Position numbers and translations under genes: made by a program. Shown piece by piece: positions 17,188 through 27,489 of a stretch of 64,000 bases of DNA. The notes under the pieces are model-generated. The model ran no database searches. It worked only from the letters and a program-made list of their open reading frames with translations, and was not told the DNA's origin. This DNA is from Lactobacillus sp. ESL0677 (GTDB lineage: Bacteria; Bacillota; Bacilli; Lactobacillales; Lactobacillaceae), in NCBI RefSeq assembly GCF_029392875.1, contig NZ_CP113946.1:1860001-1924000 (forward strand). The letters are read 5' to 3'. Position 1 is the stretch's first letter, and the number at the start of each line of letters is the position of its first letter.

Positions 17188-17469
17188 GTTTTGTAAATCT
17201 TCTTGAGAAATTTCAATTGACGGATAATGACCCATATCTGGCAAATAAGTATCTACTGGGCAACTATAAATCATGTAAAATTCGTCATCACTTTTATGCT
17301 CATTTAACTCCGTAAACTTTTGCTTGGCTAGTTGAACATCACTTGTCACATAAACTACACTAACAACGCCAATTGGCTTATTTTCTTTTTGTCCCACATT
17401 TCCTTTAAGAATTAACTTTAAATTACCATCCGATTTTAATGCCATCTCTACCATTTCATCAAAGTCCAT
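17185..17469 (-). CDS. Conserved-looking acidic hypothetical protein
   Basis: A 94-residue soluble acidic protein with alternating strands (LKLILKGNVG, IGVVSVVYVTSD) and a helix (VQLAKQKFTELNEHKSDDE), suggesting a small alpha/beta fold. AGGTTAGT lies close upstream of the ATG. I do not recognise the family. It is read in the same direction as the membrane protein gene at 17504, 34 nt downstream of it, so they may be co-transcribed. Confidence 0.6.
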   Translation of the reverse strand: MDFDEMVEMALKSDGNLKLILKGNVGQKENKPIGVVSVVYVTSDVQLAKQKFTELNEHKSDDEFYMIYSCPVDTYLPDMGHYPSIEISQEDLQN

Positions 17470-17503
17470 TTACTAACCTCCGACAGATTAATATCAAAAA
17501 ATT

Positions 17504-18436
17504 TTATTCAAACTGATCTTTTTTAATTACGCGGTAAATTGAAATTACTAAAACCAGTAACGCACAGCCCATTGCCACATAAGCCATTGGTCCCACGCTC
17601 ACCGCCGCTTGTGCCTGCGTGTTTGACATTTGGTTTTCCATTGCGTAAGCCACAATCCACTTGCGCATTAAAGTTGGCGTTAAGACAAAGCTAATCGTGG
17701 TCACGGCCGATGCAATCAGCATTGTATTGCGAGAATATGGTTCTCTAAAAAATTGAGCCAATACGCAAAATGCTGGTGCAATCATCAGCAACAACACCCA
17801 AATCACAATCCAGCGTCCTGCACTACTGTTCATCATCTGTGCACTATTAGTTGCATACCGATATGTTCCCCACAGTTGTCCACCAGTCAATGTGTTAAGC
17901 AAGTTCAAAAAATACGACCCCTGTTGGCCATAAACACCGCCGCGATCAGACAACAATCCCTGCACAATTTGAAAACCATCGGTTGATCCAGCAGATGAAA
18001 AATCAACGTTGACCACTTTTTTCATATAAGTCGCCAAAAAGATAATGATTGCCCCACCAAACTGCAGAGCCCGCAACATACTTAATTTGCGCGATGCCTT
18101 CAATTTAAATTCCAGACTTAAAACACGATCGGGATGGTGACTGCGCCCAATAAAGTAAATACCAATCACCACCAGCACCATTAATAGAAGCAACAGCCAC
18201 CACAATTTTGCCATAATGAAGAAAATTGCCAGGACAATAATTGCGACAGCAAGATATGGACGATCAGAGAAAATCTCCCAGAAATTCAACTTTAGATGGC
18301 GATAATTTGTCCGCGTTGGCACACGCAGCTGGCGCGATTGCACGTCAGAATTTTGCACCACTTTGTTCTTCTCTGCCTTACTTTCTACATATTGTTTACG
18401 ATATTCACGCCTTGTTATGCGCGGATCTTTCCCCAT
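17504..18436 (-). CDS. Multi-pass membrane protein of unknown function
   Basis: A 310-residue protein with a charged cytoplasmic N-terminus (MGKDPRITRREYRKQYVESK) and about six membrane segments, for example YLAVAIIVLAIFFIMAKLW, LLLLLMVLVVIGIYFIG, LQFGGAIIIFLATYM, WIVIWVLLLMIAPAFCVL and AYVAMGCALLVLVISIY. Between helices 3 and 4 lies a Gly/Ser/Asn-rich extracellular region of about 75 residues (GSTDGFQIVQGLLSDRGGVY). No catalytic motif is visible. AGGATGAGG lies before the ATG. Role unknown. Confidence 0.7.
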   Translation of the reverse strand: MGKDPRITRREYRKQYVESKAEKNKVVQNSDVQSRQLRVPTRTNYRHLKLNFWEIFSDRPYLAVAIIVLAIFFIMAKLWWLLLLLMVLVVIGIYFIGRSHHPDRVLSLEFKLKASRKLSMLRALQFGGAIIIFLATYMKKVVNVDFSSAGSTDGFQIVQGLLSDRGGVYGQQGSYFLNLLNTLTGGQLWGTYRYATNSAQMMNSSAGRWIVIWVLLLMIAPAFCVLAQFFREPYSRNTMLIASAVTTISFVLTPTLMRKWIVAYAMENQMSNTQAQAAVSVGPMAYVAMGCALLVLVISIYRVIKKDQFE

Positions 18437-18571
18437 AATGTCCTCATCCTTTCAGAAACACTATCCTAACATGTTTGCTAACCTAATTTCTTGTTTTTAG
18501 GAAATTCTTAGCAATTTTTATGTGCTAAAATAGAAAAGATTAATATTTTTTCATATAGAAGGATGATCATT

Positions 18572-19807
18572 TTGACGAAATCTTACAAGTTACCAGCTGG
18601 GTGGCATAAATCTTTCTATACCCTCTGGCTCGGCTGCTTTATTACAGGTATGGGCTACTCAATGACGATGCCCTTTATTTCTTTATTCATTGCTGACCTT
18701 GGTCATTATAGCAAGCTACAAATTAACCTATATTCTGGGTTAGCATTTGCCATGACCTTCATTGCACAAGCAATCGTTTCTCCTTATTGGGGCAACCTTG
18801 CTGACCGTAAGGGACGCAAATTAATGTGTATGCGCGCAAGCGGTGTGATGGCACTAACAATTACTGCTACTGGCTTTGCACCTAATGCTATTTACATTAT
18901 CGTAATGCGATTTATCCAAGGTGCCTTTTCCGGATACATCAATAATGCTACGGCACTAATTGCCGGTGAAACTCCGCACCAACGCAGTGGGTGGGTCATG
19001 AGTCAAATGATGACCGCCGGAACCGCTGGTAACCTAGTTGGTCCTCTGCTCGGCGGCGTTTTGTCCAGTTTCTTCGGTAATTGGCTTGGTGGCGTTTGGG
19101 GCTATCGGATTCCCTTCTTTATTACGGGATTCTTAATGTTATTGGTATTCACTGGTTCCACCTTTCTTGTTAGCGAAGAATTTACACCAATTTCTCGTGA
19201 AGAAATGAAACCAATGGGCGAAATCATGCACACCTTGCCCAATTTAAAGTTGATTGTCGTAATGTTCATTACCACTTTACTGGTTCAAGCTGCCAACATG
19301 TCAATCGACCCGATTGTTTCGCTTTATGTCAAATCAATGATGCCCAATAGCAAGAATATTGCCTTCGTTGCTGGGGTTGTTGCCGCAACTCCGGGTCTTG
19401 GGACTTTGCTTGCTGCATCAAGCGTGGGCCACAAAATGGATGAAATCGGACCTTTGAAGATCTTACGTTTAGGCTTAATTGTCGGTGCTGTTCTCTTTGC
19501 CCCAATGGCCTTGACCCATTCACCATGGGTCTTAGCCGGATTAAGATTCTTACTTGGAATTGCTAGCGCCGCAATGCTGCCAGCAGCCCAAACGGTCTTA
19601 ACTCTTAATACACCAATGGAAAGCTTTGGCCGAATCTTTAGTTACAATCAGTCATTCCAAGCTGTTGGGTCTGTCTTTGGTTCCATGATGGGATCAATTA
19701 TTTCCGGTGTCTTCAATTATGCGACTGTCTTTTGGACAACGGGCTTTACCCTATTAATCAACTTCATTCTGATTATTTTCTTCAGTCTGAAAAAGCAAAG
19801 TAAATAA
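18572..19807 (+). CDS. MFS drug:proton antiporter
   Basis: About 411 residues with twelve hydrophobic segments. Motif A is seen as YWGNLADRKGRKLMCMRAS, and the antiporter-type motif C region as GTAGNLVGPLLGGVLSSFF, which place it in the DHA1 multidrug efflux group (similar to PmrA/NorA types). The start is set at the TTG at 18572, 9 nt after AAGG; the ATG at 18563 would overlap the ribosome site. It is monocistronic, ending at a strong terminator at 19823-19860. Confidence 0.87.
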   Translation: MTKSYKLPAGWHKSFYTLWLGCFITGMGYSMTMPFISLFIADLGHYSKLQINLYSGLAFAMTFIAQAIVSPYWGNLADRKGRKLMCMRASGVMALTITATGFAPNAIYIIVMRFIQGAFSGYINNATALIAGETPHQRSGWVMSQMMTAGTAGNLVGPLLGGVLSSFFGNWLGGVWGYRIPFFITGFLMLLVFTGSTFLVSEEFTPISREEMKPMGEIMHTLPNLKLIVVMFITTLLVQAANMSIDPIVSLYVKSMMPNSKNIAFVAGVVAATPGLGTLLAASSVGHKMDEIGPLKILRLGLIVGAVLFAPMALTHSPWVLAGLRFLLGIASAAMLPAAQTVLTLNTPMESFGRIFSYNQSFQAVGSVFGSMMGSIISGVFNYATVFWTTGFTLLINFILIIFFSLKKQSK

Positions 19808-19822
19808 CATTTAATGGCATTC

Positions 19823-19860
19823 AAAAAGTCTGGTCACAATATTTGTGATCAGACTTTTTT
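19823..19860. terminator. Strong bidirectional terminator
   Basis: AAAAAGTCTG...TCACAA / TTGTGA...CAGACTTTTTT with a short ATAT loop, between the convergent MFS gene and histidine-phosphatase gene. Confidence 0.9.
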
Positions 19861-19890
19861 ACTTTCTGAAAGGGGTAGTTAATAAGTTGA

Positions 19891-20721
19891 TTACCTATCT
19901 GCTGCTTTTTTACCAGCATTGAAATACTTCAAATCACCAATAGGTCCTGCTAATTTAAATTTACCATTTTTGTAAACTAATTTAGTAACAGCATCATTAG
20001 CTATACCAACGCCTTGGTATTCTGGGTAGTCTTGAGCTGACAAGAACATATTAATCGACATCCCTGAACTAACTACAAGAACATTGCCGCCCTTCTTTTG
20101 TTGCTTCTTAGCAATTGCAGTCAATGCGGCAGTCATTCGCTTTTGAACAGTTGTTGATTGCTCAGCGCGATATTGTTCTGGCAAAGTCGTGTTCAATTTA
20201 TTAGCCTTGTCTAAAGCATAATAACCGTCTTGCATCTTGTTTTGGAACAATTTACCCGTTTTAGCTTGGAAGTCAGCTACATCCTTATAACCATAGTACT
20301 CTGCGATTTCTGGGACATTTTTGCCAATATCCTGTCTACCTTCATAACTGCCATAGTTACATTCGCGCAAACGTGGATCAATCTGTAATTTAATCTTCTT
20401 ATTGCCAGAATAATCCAAAGCACCTTGTGCTGTTTTTTCTTGGCGAGTTAAATCACCAGAATATGCTGCTCTAAATTTAACTCCTTTTAAACCTAAACCG
20501 AGGTATTGTGCACCTTTAACACCATTATCAGTCAAAGTGAAATCACTCCAGCCTTGAGCAAGGTGCATTACATTAGCCGTGGTTTCTCCATGCCGTGCCA
20601 AATAAATTGTTACTGGCTTATTAGCTGCTTTAGTGCTCTTAGCTTCGGTCACATTTGTACCAACTAAAAACAAAGTAATTACGCTAACAAATGAAATAAG
20701 TGTTTTGAGCCATTTTTTCAT
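19891..20721 (-). CDS. Secreted histidine-phosphatase-family protein
   Basis: The product (about 276 residues) has a Sec signal peptide, MKKWLKTLISFVSVITLFLV then a likely cut after TEA. The phosphoglycerate-mutase-like catalytic motif IYLARHGETTANV follows (phospho-His in RHGE), then DPRLRECNYGSYEG and NVLVVSSGMSINMF. The last conserved His of the family (SHG) is replaced by SSGMS, which is unusual and could weaken phosphatase activity. It is exported or membrane-tethered. Its start lies 13 nt after the bglA stop, so it is probably the last gene of the beta-glucoside operon. Substrate unknown. Confidence 0.78.
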   Translation of the reverse strand: MKKWLKTLISFVSVITLFLVGTNVTEAKSTKAANKPVTIYLARHGETTANVMHLAQGWSDFTLTDNGVKGAQYLGLGLKGVKFRAAYSGDLTRQEKTAQGALDYSGNKKIKLQIDPRLRECNYGSYEGRQDIGKNVPEIAEYYGYKDVADFQAKTGKLFQNKMQDGYYALDKANKLNTTLPEQYRAEQSTTVQKRMTAALTAIAKKQQKKGGNVLVVSSGMSINMFLSAQDYPEYQGVGIANDAVTKLVYKNGKFKLAGPIGDLKYFNAGKKAADR

Positions 20722-20733
20722 AATTATTACCAT

Positions 20734-22203
<1,470 letters not shown>

Positions 22204-24180
22204 TTAATTTAAAGCCAACAATTTATCGGCAATCTTGACTTGACCGTCGGCAATTACCTTAACCTCATTATAATCCTTTGAGTTAGTTACGATCACAGGT
22301 GTGGTAACAACATAACCTGCCTTCTTAATTGCATCAATGTCAAATTCAATTAATGGCTCACCAGCTTTCACTGTTTGCCCCTTCTCAACTAGGGTCTTAA
22401 AACCTTTACCATCAAGCTCAACTGTGTCCATCCCAATATGAATCATGACTTCGGCACCATTAACAGATTTAAGTCCAATCGCGTGACCTGTTGGGAAGAC
22501 CATGGCAATCGTTCCGTCTACTGGTGAACAAACTTTGCCGTCACTTGGTTCAATCGCAACGCCTTGACCCATCGCACCACTTGAAAACACTTGATCCTTA
22601 ACATCTTTTAAATCAACAACTTCTCCAGCTAATGGTGCAACAACATCTTCCGGAGTTACAGAAGCTTTAGGAGCATCACAGGTAGCCACATCCTTGTCAA
22701 TTTCTTTCACTTCTGCATTAGCGTTGCTTTCAGCAGTAGCAACAGCTGGCGCAGCTTCGCCATCAAGAGGAGCGTCAACGCTCTTTTTGCCAAATAGCAT
22801 TTGGAAAACAAAGCCTAAAATTGTAGCAGCAATTATTGCCAAAATATAGCCATAAACTGTTGAATCTACACCATTTTTACCAATAGTAGCTGGGATAGTA
22901 AATATACCTAAACCACCCATCATCCAATTCTTAGTTCCAAACAGTCCAATTAATCCACCACCGATGGCTGACGCAATACAACTTAAAATAAATGGTCGCT
23001 TTCTTGGCAGTGTCAAACCATAAATAGCTGGTTCAGTAACACCGAAGATCCCAGAGATAAAAGCTGGAAATGCTAAACTCTTGGTTTTTTCATTTTTAGT
23101 CTGAAAAAACATTGCCAAAACAACACCAGTTTGTGCAAAAGAAGCTGCTTGACTCAAAATAATAATTGGGTCAAATCCTTGTGAGGCCAAATTAGCCATG
23201 GCAACCGCAACAAAGCCCCAATGAACACCAAACATAACAAATACTTGCCAAAACGCACCCATTAAGATACCGGCTAAAATTGGACTAATATTATAAACAC
23301 CCACACAAATTGAAGAAATAATATTACTTAACCAAGTTGCAACAGGTCCAATAATTATAAAAGTTACTGGTAAAGTAATCAGCAATACCATAAAGGGTAC
23401 AAGGAAAGTTTTAACAACATCAGGAATAATCTTCTTAGCAAATCTCTGTACCTTAGATGCAAACCAAATAGCTAAAATAATTGGGATAACTGATGAAGTA
23501 TAGTTCATCGAAATTACTGGAAGTCCTAAAAAGGTTATATGGATTGGTGCTTGAAAGATTGTTCCCTTAAACAAAGTATACAAAGTAGTCTTACTAGTAG
23601 TCATAGCTACAATTGTAGGATAACATAGGGCTGCACCAATTGTTGCTCCTAGGTAGCTACTGATGCCAAACTTTTTAGCAGCCGAAATACCTAAAATAAC
23701 TGGTAGAAAGTAAAACAAGCTATCACCAATTGCATTTAGGATAATATAGGTACCAGAAGTTTTTGTTAACCAACCCAAAGACAAAAACATGGCATTGAAG
23801 CCCTTAATCATCCCAGTTGCACATAAGGGACCTAATATTGGATTGAAAATCCCAGAAATCAAATCAATGAAACGATCCATTAAACTCATATTGCTGGTAT
23901 CAACATAGTCATCAGCAACTGTTCCGCCATCAGAAAAGCCGCCGACTTTAATTAAAGTATCGTACACATCTGCAACATTATTACCAATGACTACTTGATA
24001 TTGACCACCGGCTTTAACTAACGAAAGCACCCCATCAGTAGCTTTCATTGCGGCATCATTAGCCTTCTTTTCGTCCTTCAATTTAAAACGCAGCCGTGTC
24101 GTACAGTGAACAACGCTAGCAACATTGTCTTTACCGCCGACATTGGCAATAATTTTTTGACTTAAATCTTCGTAAGCCAT
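22204..24180 (-). CDS. bglP: PTS beta-glucoside-specific EIIBCA
   Basis: A 658-residue membrane permease that imports and phosphorylates beta-glucosides. Domain order: EIIB at 1-85 with phospho-Cys in VVHCTTRLRFKL; EIIC at about 105-460 with about ten helices (GVTEPAIYGLTLP signature); a Glu/Ala-rich linker; and EIIA at about 525-655 with the phospho-His block VMIHIGMDTVELDGKGF. AGGAGG lies 6 nt before the ATG. A RAT/terminator switch (24204-24298) lies between licT and this gene. LicT, bglP, bglA and the secreted phosphatase form one operon. Confidence 0.95.
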   Translation of the reverse strand: MAYEDLSQKIIANVGGKDNVASVVHCTTRLRFKLKDEKKANDAAMKATDGVLSLVKAGGQYQVVIGNNVADVYDTLIKVGGFSDGGTVADDYVDTSNMSLMDRFIDLISGIFNPILGPLCATGMIKGFNAMFLSLGWLTKTSGTYIILNAIGDSLFYFLPVILGISAAKKFGISSYLGATIGAALCYPTIVAMTTSKTTLYTLFKGTIFQAPIHITFLGLPVISMNYTSSVIPIILAIWFASKVQRFAKKIIPDVVKTFLVPFMVLLITLPVTFIIIGPVATWLSNIISSICVGVYNISPILAGILMGAFWQVFVMFGVHWGFVAVAMANLASQGFDPIIILSQAASFAQTGVVLAMFFQTKNEKTKSLAFPAFISGIFGVTEPAIYGLTLPRKRPFILSCIASAIGGGLIGLFGTKNWMMGGLGIFTIPATIGKNGVDSTVYGYILAIIAATILGFVFQMLFGKKSVDAPLDGEAAPAVATAESNANAEVKEIDKDVATCDAPKASVTPEDVVAPLAGEVVDLKDVKDQVFSSGAMGQGVAIEPSDGKVCSPVDGTIAMVFPTGHAIGLKSVNGAEVMIHIGMDTVELDGKGFKTLVEKGQTVKAGEPLIEFDIDAIKKAGYVVTTPVIVTNSKDYNEVKVIADGQVKIADKLLALN

Positions 24181-24203
24181 TTTTTCCTCCTAAACTAAGC
24201 AAA

Positions 24204-24298
24204 ATAAAAACTCGTGAACATAAAGAGTCTGCCCTTGCTTATTAACAAGTATGCTCTTTTATTGTTCTCGGGTTAATGCCTGCCTTACCAGTAACACA
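24204..24298 (-). promoter_or_regulatory. LicT antitermination switch upstream of bglP (RAT plus terminator)
   Basis: On the minus strand, GTGTTACTGGTAAGGCAGGC (from 24298) matches the ribonucleic antiterminator of the BglG/LicT family. Its 3' end overlaps the 5' arm of a long terminator stem: CCCGAGAACAATAAAAGAG pairs with CTCTTTATGTTCACGAG, followed by TTTTTATTTT. LicT bound to RAT would block the terminator. Confidence 0.85.
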
Positions 24299-24312
24299 CC
24301 AGATAAACTATG

Positions 24313-25203
24313 TTATTTGTCAGTTGTCAGTTGCTTAGTCTCGTCATCAGTATTTGAACTATTCTGTCTATGCGTTACCCGCCAGACATGCAAGGTCAGA
24401 TAAACCTGATCATCAGGCTGCAACTGCCAACCAGCTTGCTTTTGTAAATAAGTACCAATCTTTAAGACCGTTTCATAAGCTGTCTGATACTTTGCCTTCA
24501 TTAATTCCAGCAGCGACCGATCAAGCTCACTACCACTTTCATCATTAATACCGCAAATATGGCGAACCATAAAAGCCCGCAAGTGGGTCATGAAGCGGTT
24601 AAAATTAAATGATTCCGTGTCAAGCTGCATCCCATATTGATATTCAATAATGGCAATCACACCACGGATTAATTTAGTAATCTTAATCGTATCCTGCAGC
24701 TTAGTCTGATCTGAACCAGCATTAATAAAGTGATATGTCAGATAAACAGCTTCACTGCGTGGTAAAGTCATGCCTGTCTTTTTTTCAATCAACTTAATCG
24801 CCGTTAGGGCAACATCGTACTCTTTAGGAAATAATTTACGAATCTCCCACCGGACCGTTTCTTGTCCTAAGTCAATGCCTTCATCAGCTCTTTTAAGCAA
24901 AAAATCAATATGATCAGCTAGAGCAAAATATTGATAATCAGAAAACTTGGTCTGCAACTTTTCTGAAGCAATCTGAATGACCTCAGTTGTCAGTGCTAAT
25001 GTACGCGTATCAATATCACTAATACTATTGGCCAACTCAATATTCTTCTCAACTGCGACAAACCGGCGACTAATCTTACTCTCGTCAATCTCATCACCAG
25101 CTTTTTTACCAAAGCCAATCCCGTTACCAATAACCACCCAATCAACGCCCGACTCATCAGACACTAAAGCAGCATTGTTATTAAAATTCTTGACAAATTT
25201 CAC
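24313..25203 (-). CDS. licT: BglG/LicT-family transcription antiterminator
   Basis: A 296-residue RNA-binding antiterminator. The CAT RNA-binding domain is at 1-55 (VKNFNNNAALVSDESGVDWV, then IGNGIGFGKKAGDEID), then PRD1 (about 70-170, HIDFLLKRADEG) and PRD2 (about 175-285), whose histidines are phosphorylated by the PTS in this family. The start is GTG at 25203 with AGAGG 8 nt upstream. It is preceded by its own RAT/terminator and followed by a second one before bglP, so it both autoregulates and controls the beta-glucoside genes. Confidence 0.94.
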   Translation of the reverse strand: MKFVKNFNNNAALVSDESGVDWVVIGNGIGFGKKAGDEIDESKISRRFVAVEKNIELANSISDIDTRTLALTTEVIQIASEKLQTKFSDYQYFALADHIDFLLKRADEGIDLGQETVRWEIRKLFPKEYDVALTAIKLIEKKTGMTLPRSEAVYLTYHFINAGSDQTKLQDTIKITKLIRGVIAIIEYQYGMQLDTESFNFNRFMTHLRAFMVRHICGINDESGSELDRSLLELMKAKYQTAYETVLKIGTYLQKQAGWQLQPDDQVYLTLHVWRVTHRQNSSNTDDETKQLTTDK

Positions 25204-25223
25204 TTTGCTAACCTCTTTTTAAT

Positions 25224-25303
25224 AAAAAAACCTATAAATAACCAATAGCAGATTATGAGTTATTGTTTATTTATAGGTTTATGCCTGATCGAATCAGTAA
25301 CAC
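25224..25303 (-). promoter_or_regulatory. LicT antitermination switch upstream of licT
   Basis: GTGTTACTGATTCGATCAGG then CATAAACC (25303 to 25276, minus strand) is a second RAT. The following terminator uses AAACCTATAAATAA against TTATTTATAGGTTT plus T7, its first arm overlapping the RAT. This makes the operon dependent on LicT from its first gene. Confidence 0.85.
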
Positions 25304-25320
25304 GCTTATTTACTCTTAAA

Positions 25321-25349
25321 ATTATAAATCAGTATTAAAGCGATTTCAA
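25321..25349 (-). promoter_or_regulatory. Promoter of the licT-bglP-bglA operon with cre-like site
   Basis: TTGAAA, 17 nt, TATAAT on the minus strand, a near-consensus sigma-A promoter about 20 nt before the RAT. The -35 box overlaps TGAAATCGCTTTAA, which fits the cre consensus except at one position, so CcpA repression is likely. Confidence 0.75.
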
Positions 25350-25408
25350 TAGTTATTTACATATTTTTTATCAGCGTTATTCTTTATTAATTAATTATTC
25401 TAGTAAAA

Positions 25409-25867
25409 TTAATTATGCTTATTAACAACTGATGATACATTAGTATCACGAAAGCAAATAGCTTGATACCCCATTTCTAGTTGTTTAAAAAATTCAGTAG
25501 TATTTAATTCTTGATGTTGTGCAAATAAATTCTGCCACCACGTTTCCATCACCTGTTTTAATTTAAGTACTTCACTTTTACCGTTAGTTGTAGCTGTAAT
25601 CCGCTTAACACGTCCATCAGCACTATCTTTATTACGTGTAATCAATTTCTGGTGCAATAATACTTGCAAATCTTTAGCTAACAAACTAGGATCAATCACC
25701 ATTTGTTGAGCTATCTCACGCTGCATCAAATTAGGATGCTCAACAATAAATAATAGCAAATCACTTTGGGTTGCTCGTAAGTTCAAATTTGCAAGCTGCT
25801 GGTTAAATTCATTTTTGGATTGCCGATAAATACCAGCAATAAATTTACTTAAATAATAATATTTCAT
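25409..25867 (-). CDS. MarR-family transcriptional regulator
   Basis: A 152-residue winged-helix protein. The DNA-binding segment is LMQREIAQQMVIDPSLLAKD, followed by the wing DSADGRVKRITATTNGKSEV, which matches the MarR D-x-R-x-x-x-x-x-L/I-T pattern. AGAGGTATG lies before the ATG. It diverges from the YczE-like gene at 25961; the 93-nt gap holds a perfect 12-bp inverted repeat and a second imperfect one, the likely operators. It probably represses itself and the membrane protein. The ligand is unknown. Confidence 0.85.
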   Translation of the reverse strand: MKYYYLSKFIAGIYRQSKNEFNQQLANLNLRATQSDLLLFIVEHPNLMQREIAQQMVIDPSLLAKDLQVLLHQKLITRNKDSADGRVKRITATTNGKSEVLKLKQVMETWWQNLFAQHQELNTTEFFKQLEMGYQAICFRDTNVSSVVNKHN

Positions 25868-25883
25868 ACATACCTCTAGTCAA

Positions 25884-25945
25884 TTAATGGACTTATCCAC
25901 TAAATTGATGATAAACTATAATATAAATTAATCATTTATATTATA
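25884..25945. promoter_or_regulatory. Probable MarR operators between divergent genes
   Basis: A perfect inverted repeat TATAATATAAAT / ATTTATATTATA with a TAATC spacer (25917-25945) contains TATAAT-like boxes. A second dyad, TTAATGGA / TCCACTAA (7 of 8), lies at about 25884-25903 near the marR start. Both positions suit repression of the two divergent genes. Confidence 0.6.
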
Positions 25946-25960
25946 AAGGAAGTTGCTAAT

Positions 25961-26602
25961 TTGGAAAACAGTTTAATCAAAGCTTTTCACCCTCGTAATC
26001 TATTAATTTTATTTTGTGGTCTAAGTATCATGGCAATTGGTGTATCCTTGTCAAAGCTGGCTGCTCTAGGAACATCGCCAATTGCCAGTATCCCTAATGT
26101 TGTCAGCTATCTTTTACCAGTATCGATCGGCAATTTAACCATTATTTTTATGATAATCTTAGTTTTATTAGAGGCCCTGTTTTTAAGAAGAGATTTTAGT
26201 ACTCTCAATTTACTTCAGATTATTCCGGGAAGTTGCTTTGGCTTTTTAATTGATTTTTTCATGAAAGTTTTCAGTTTTGTTAAACCACATAATTACTTAG
26301 AACAAATTAGTTTAACAATCTTAAGTATTGTCATATTAGCAATTGGTGTATTCTTAGAGATATCTTCAAGTTCAATTATTTTACCCGGAGAAGGTTTGGC
26401 CAGAGCAATGGCTTGGTCATTAAAGAAAAAATTTGCAGTTACTAAAGTAATTGTTGACTTTAGTATGGTCGTTATTGCATTAGCAATTGCACTAATCTAC
26501 TTTCATTCTTTAGTTGGTATTCGTGAAGGAACAATTATATCCGCTCTTTGTGTTGGCCCACTTGTAAAACTATTTCGCAGTATCAAAAGTAAGTTAAGCT
26601 AA
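25961..26602 (+). CDS. YczE/YyaS/YitT-type membrane protein
   Basis: A 213-residue protein with about five or six hydrophobic segments. The early motif GLSIMAIGVSLSKLAALGTS, followed by PIASIPNVVSYLLP and later SSIILPGEGLARAMAWSLKK, is typical of the YczE family (DUF6198) of small integral membrane proteins, whose function is not established. The start is TTG at 25961 with AAGGAAG 8 nt upstream. It is divergent from, and probably repressed by, the MarR protein. Confidence 0.8.
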   Translation: MENSLIKAFHPRNLLILFCGLSIMAIGVSLSKLAALGTSPIASIPNVVSYLLPVSIGNLTIIFMIILVLLEALFLRRDFSTLNLLQIIPGSCFGFLIDFFMKVFSFVKPHNYLEQISLTILSIVILAIGVFLEISSSSIILPGEGLARAMAWSLKKKFAVTKVIVDFSMVVIALAIALIYFHSLVGIREGTIISALCVGPLVKLFRSIKSKLS

Positions 26603-26611
26603 TAAAATAGC

Positions 26612-26730
26612 GCTCCTGCTAAGTTAAAAATTATCAGAAGCCCCACTATGTTGACTTCTTAATTTGAAAAATATTATTTTTCAGTATATTACTTTAATAA
26701 TTAATTTAGTTCAATTTTATTATAAATCTG
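26612..26730. repeat. Diverged repeat copy A (IS-associated intergenic sequence)
   Basis: Starts CTCCTGCTAAGTTAAAAATTA and ends with TAATAATTAATTTAGTTCAA, then TTTTATTATAAAT. A recognisably related copy lies at 29089-29225. The spacing inside differs. Copy A lies just 5' of an IS4-type transposase remnant. Confidence 0.5.
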
Positions 26731-26880
26731 AAACTTGAAAGCTAGCAGTTACCTAGAATAGCGTGTTAGTGTCAACTTTTTGTGGGTAATAATCTTTAAG
26801 CCTTCACCTGCTGCTATTTGTAGTTTTCGCTTTTAAATTATTTGCTCGGGTAAATCAAATGGCTGATCAAGTCACATTTT

Positions 26881-27336
26881 GCTAGAAAATCTTTATGCCG
26901 TTTTGATCAACCGGCAGAAATTACTTTGTTTGGCTACTACCAAACATCAATTGCGGTCAAAAAAATTATTCAGCTTTATGGCAGCAGATGGCAAATAGAG
27001 ACTTTCTTCAAAGCAGCTAAGCAGTATCTAACTTTAGATAAATCACAGATTCAAAGTTATGATGGAAAATGCGGCTACTTTGCCATTACCGCCTTAACTT
27101 ATGAGTTACTAGCATGGCAGCAAAGACAGACAGTTGATGAACGAACAATCGGAGATTTGTTCTATCTAATGAATGATGCATTACCAGATTTAGCCTGCGA
27201 AGAAGCATTGGTCTACCTGCTAACTGCGCTAAAAGCAGTCAAAGAAGAAATTACAAAAAAGATTGGGCAAGTAATAGATAACTTTATTAAGCTACTACCA
27301 AGATTTATCCAAAATCAGCTGGATGGACGCAAATAA
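26881..27336 (+). pseudogene. IS4-family transposase, C-terminal remnant
   Basis: The frame reads KSLCRFDQPAEITLFGYYQT, then LYGSRWQIETFFKAAKQYLT, then SYDGKCGYFAITALTYELLA. The Y-(2)-R-(W/x)-x-I-E-x-x-F-K signature around the catalytic Glu of IS4/ISH-like transposases is present (RWQIETFFK), but the N-terminal two thirds with the other catalytic acids are missing and stops precede 26881. It is a dead fragment followed by a terminator. The ATG at 26926 is not a genuine start. Confidence 0.75.
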
Positions 27337-27356
27337 AACATAATTTAGGACAAAAA

Positions 27357-27389
27357 AAGCCAAATCTCACAGAGGATTTGGCTAGTTTT
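27357..27389. terminator. Terminator after the IS4 remnant
   Basis: AGCCAAATC / GATTTGGCT with a TCACAGAG loop and TAGTTTTA downstream. Nothing else is seen between here and the permease gene end at 27490. Confidence 0.75.
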
Positions 27390-27489
27390 ACTGCTTTCAA
27401 GTTTCAGTTATATTCAAAAAACTTGGGTCGGGCTTGATCGCCTTGGCTTCTGCAATAATTTTTTCTTTAGTCATTATTTACTTCTAGTT

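Noticed and set aside
26926..27336. Intact small transposase
   Set aside because: Only the C-terminal part of an IS4-type transposase is present; the frame is a fragment with homology continuing upstream of the ATG.
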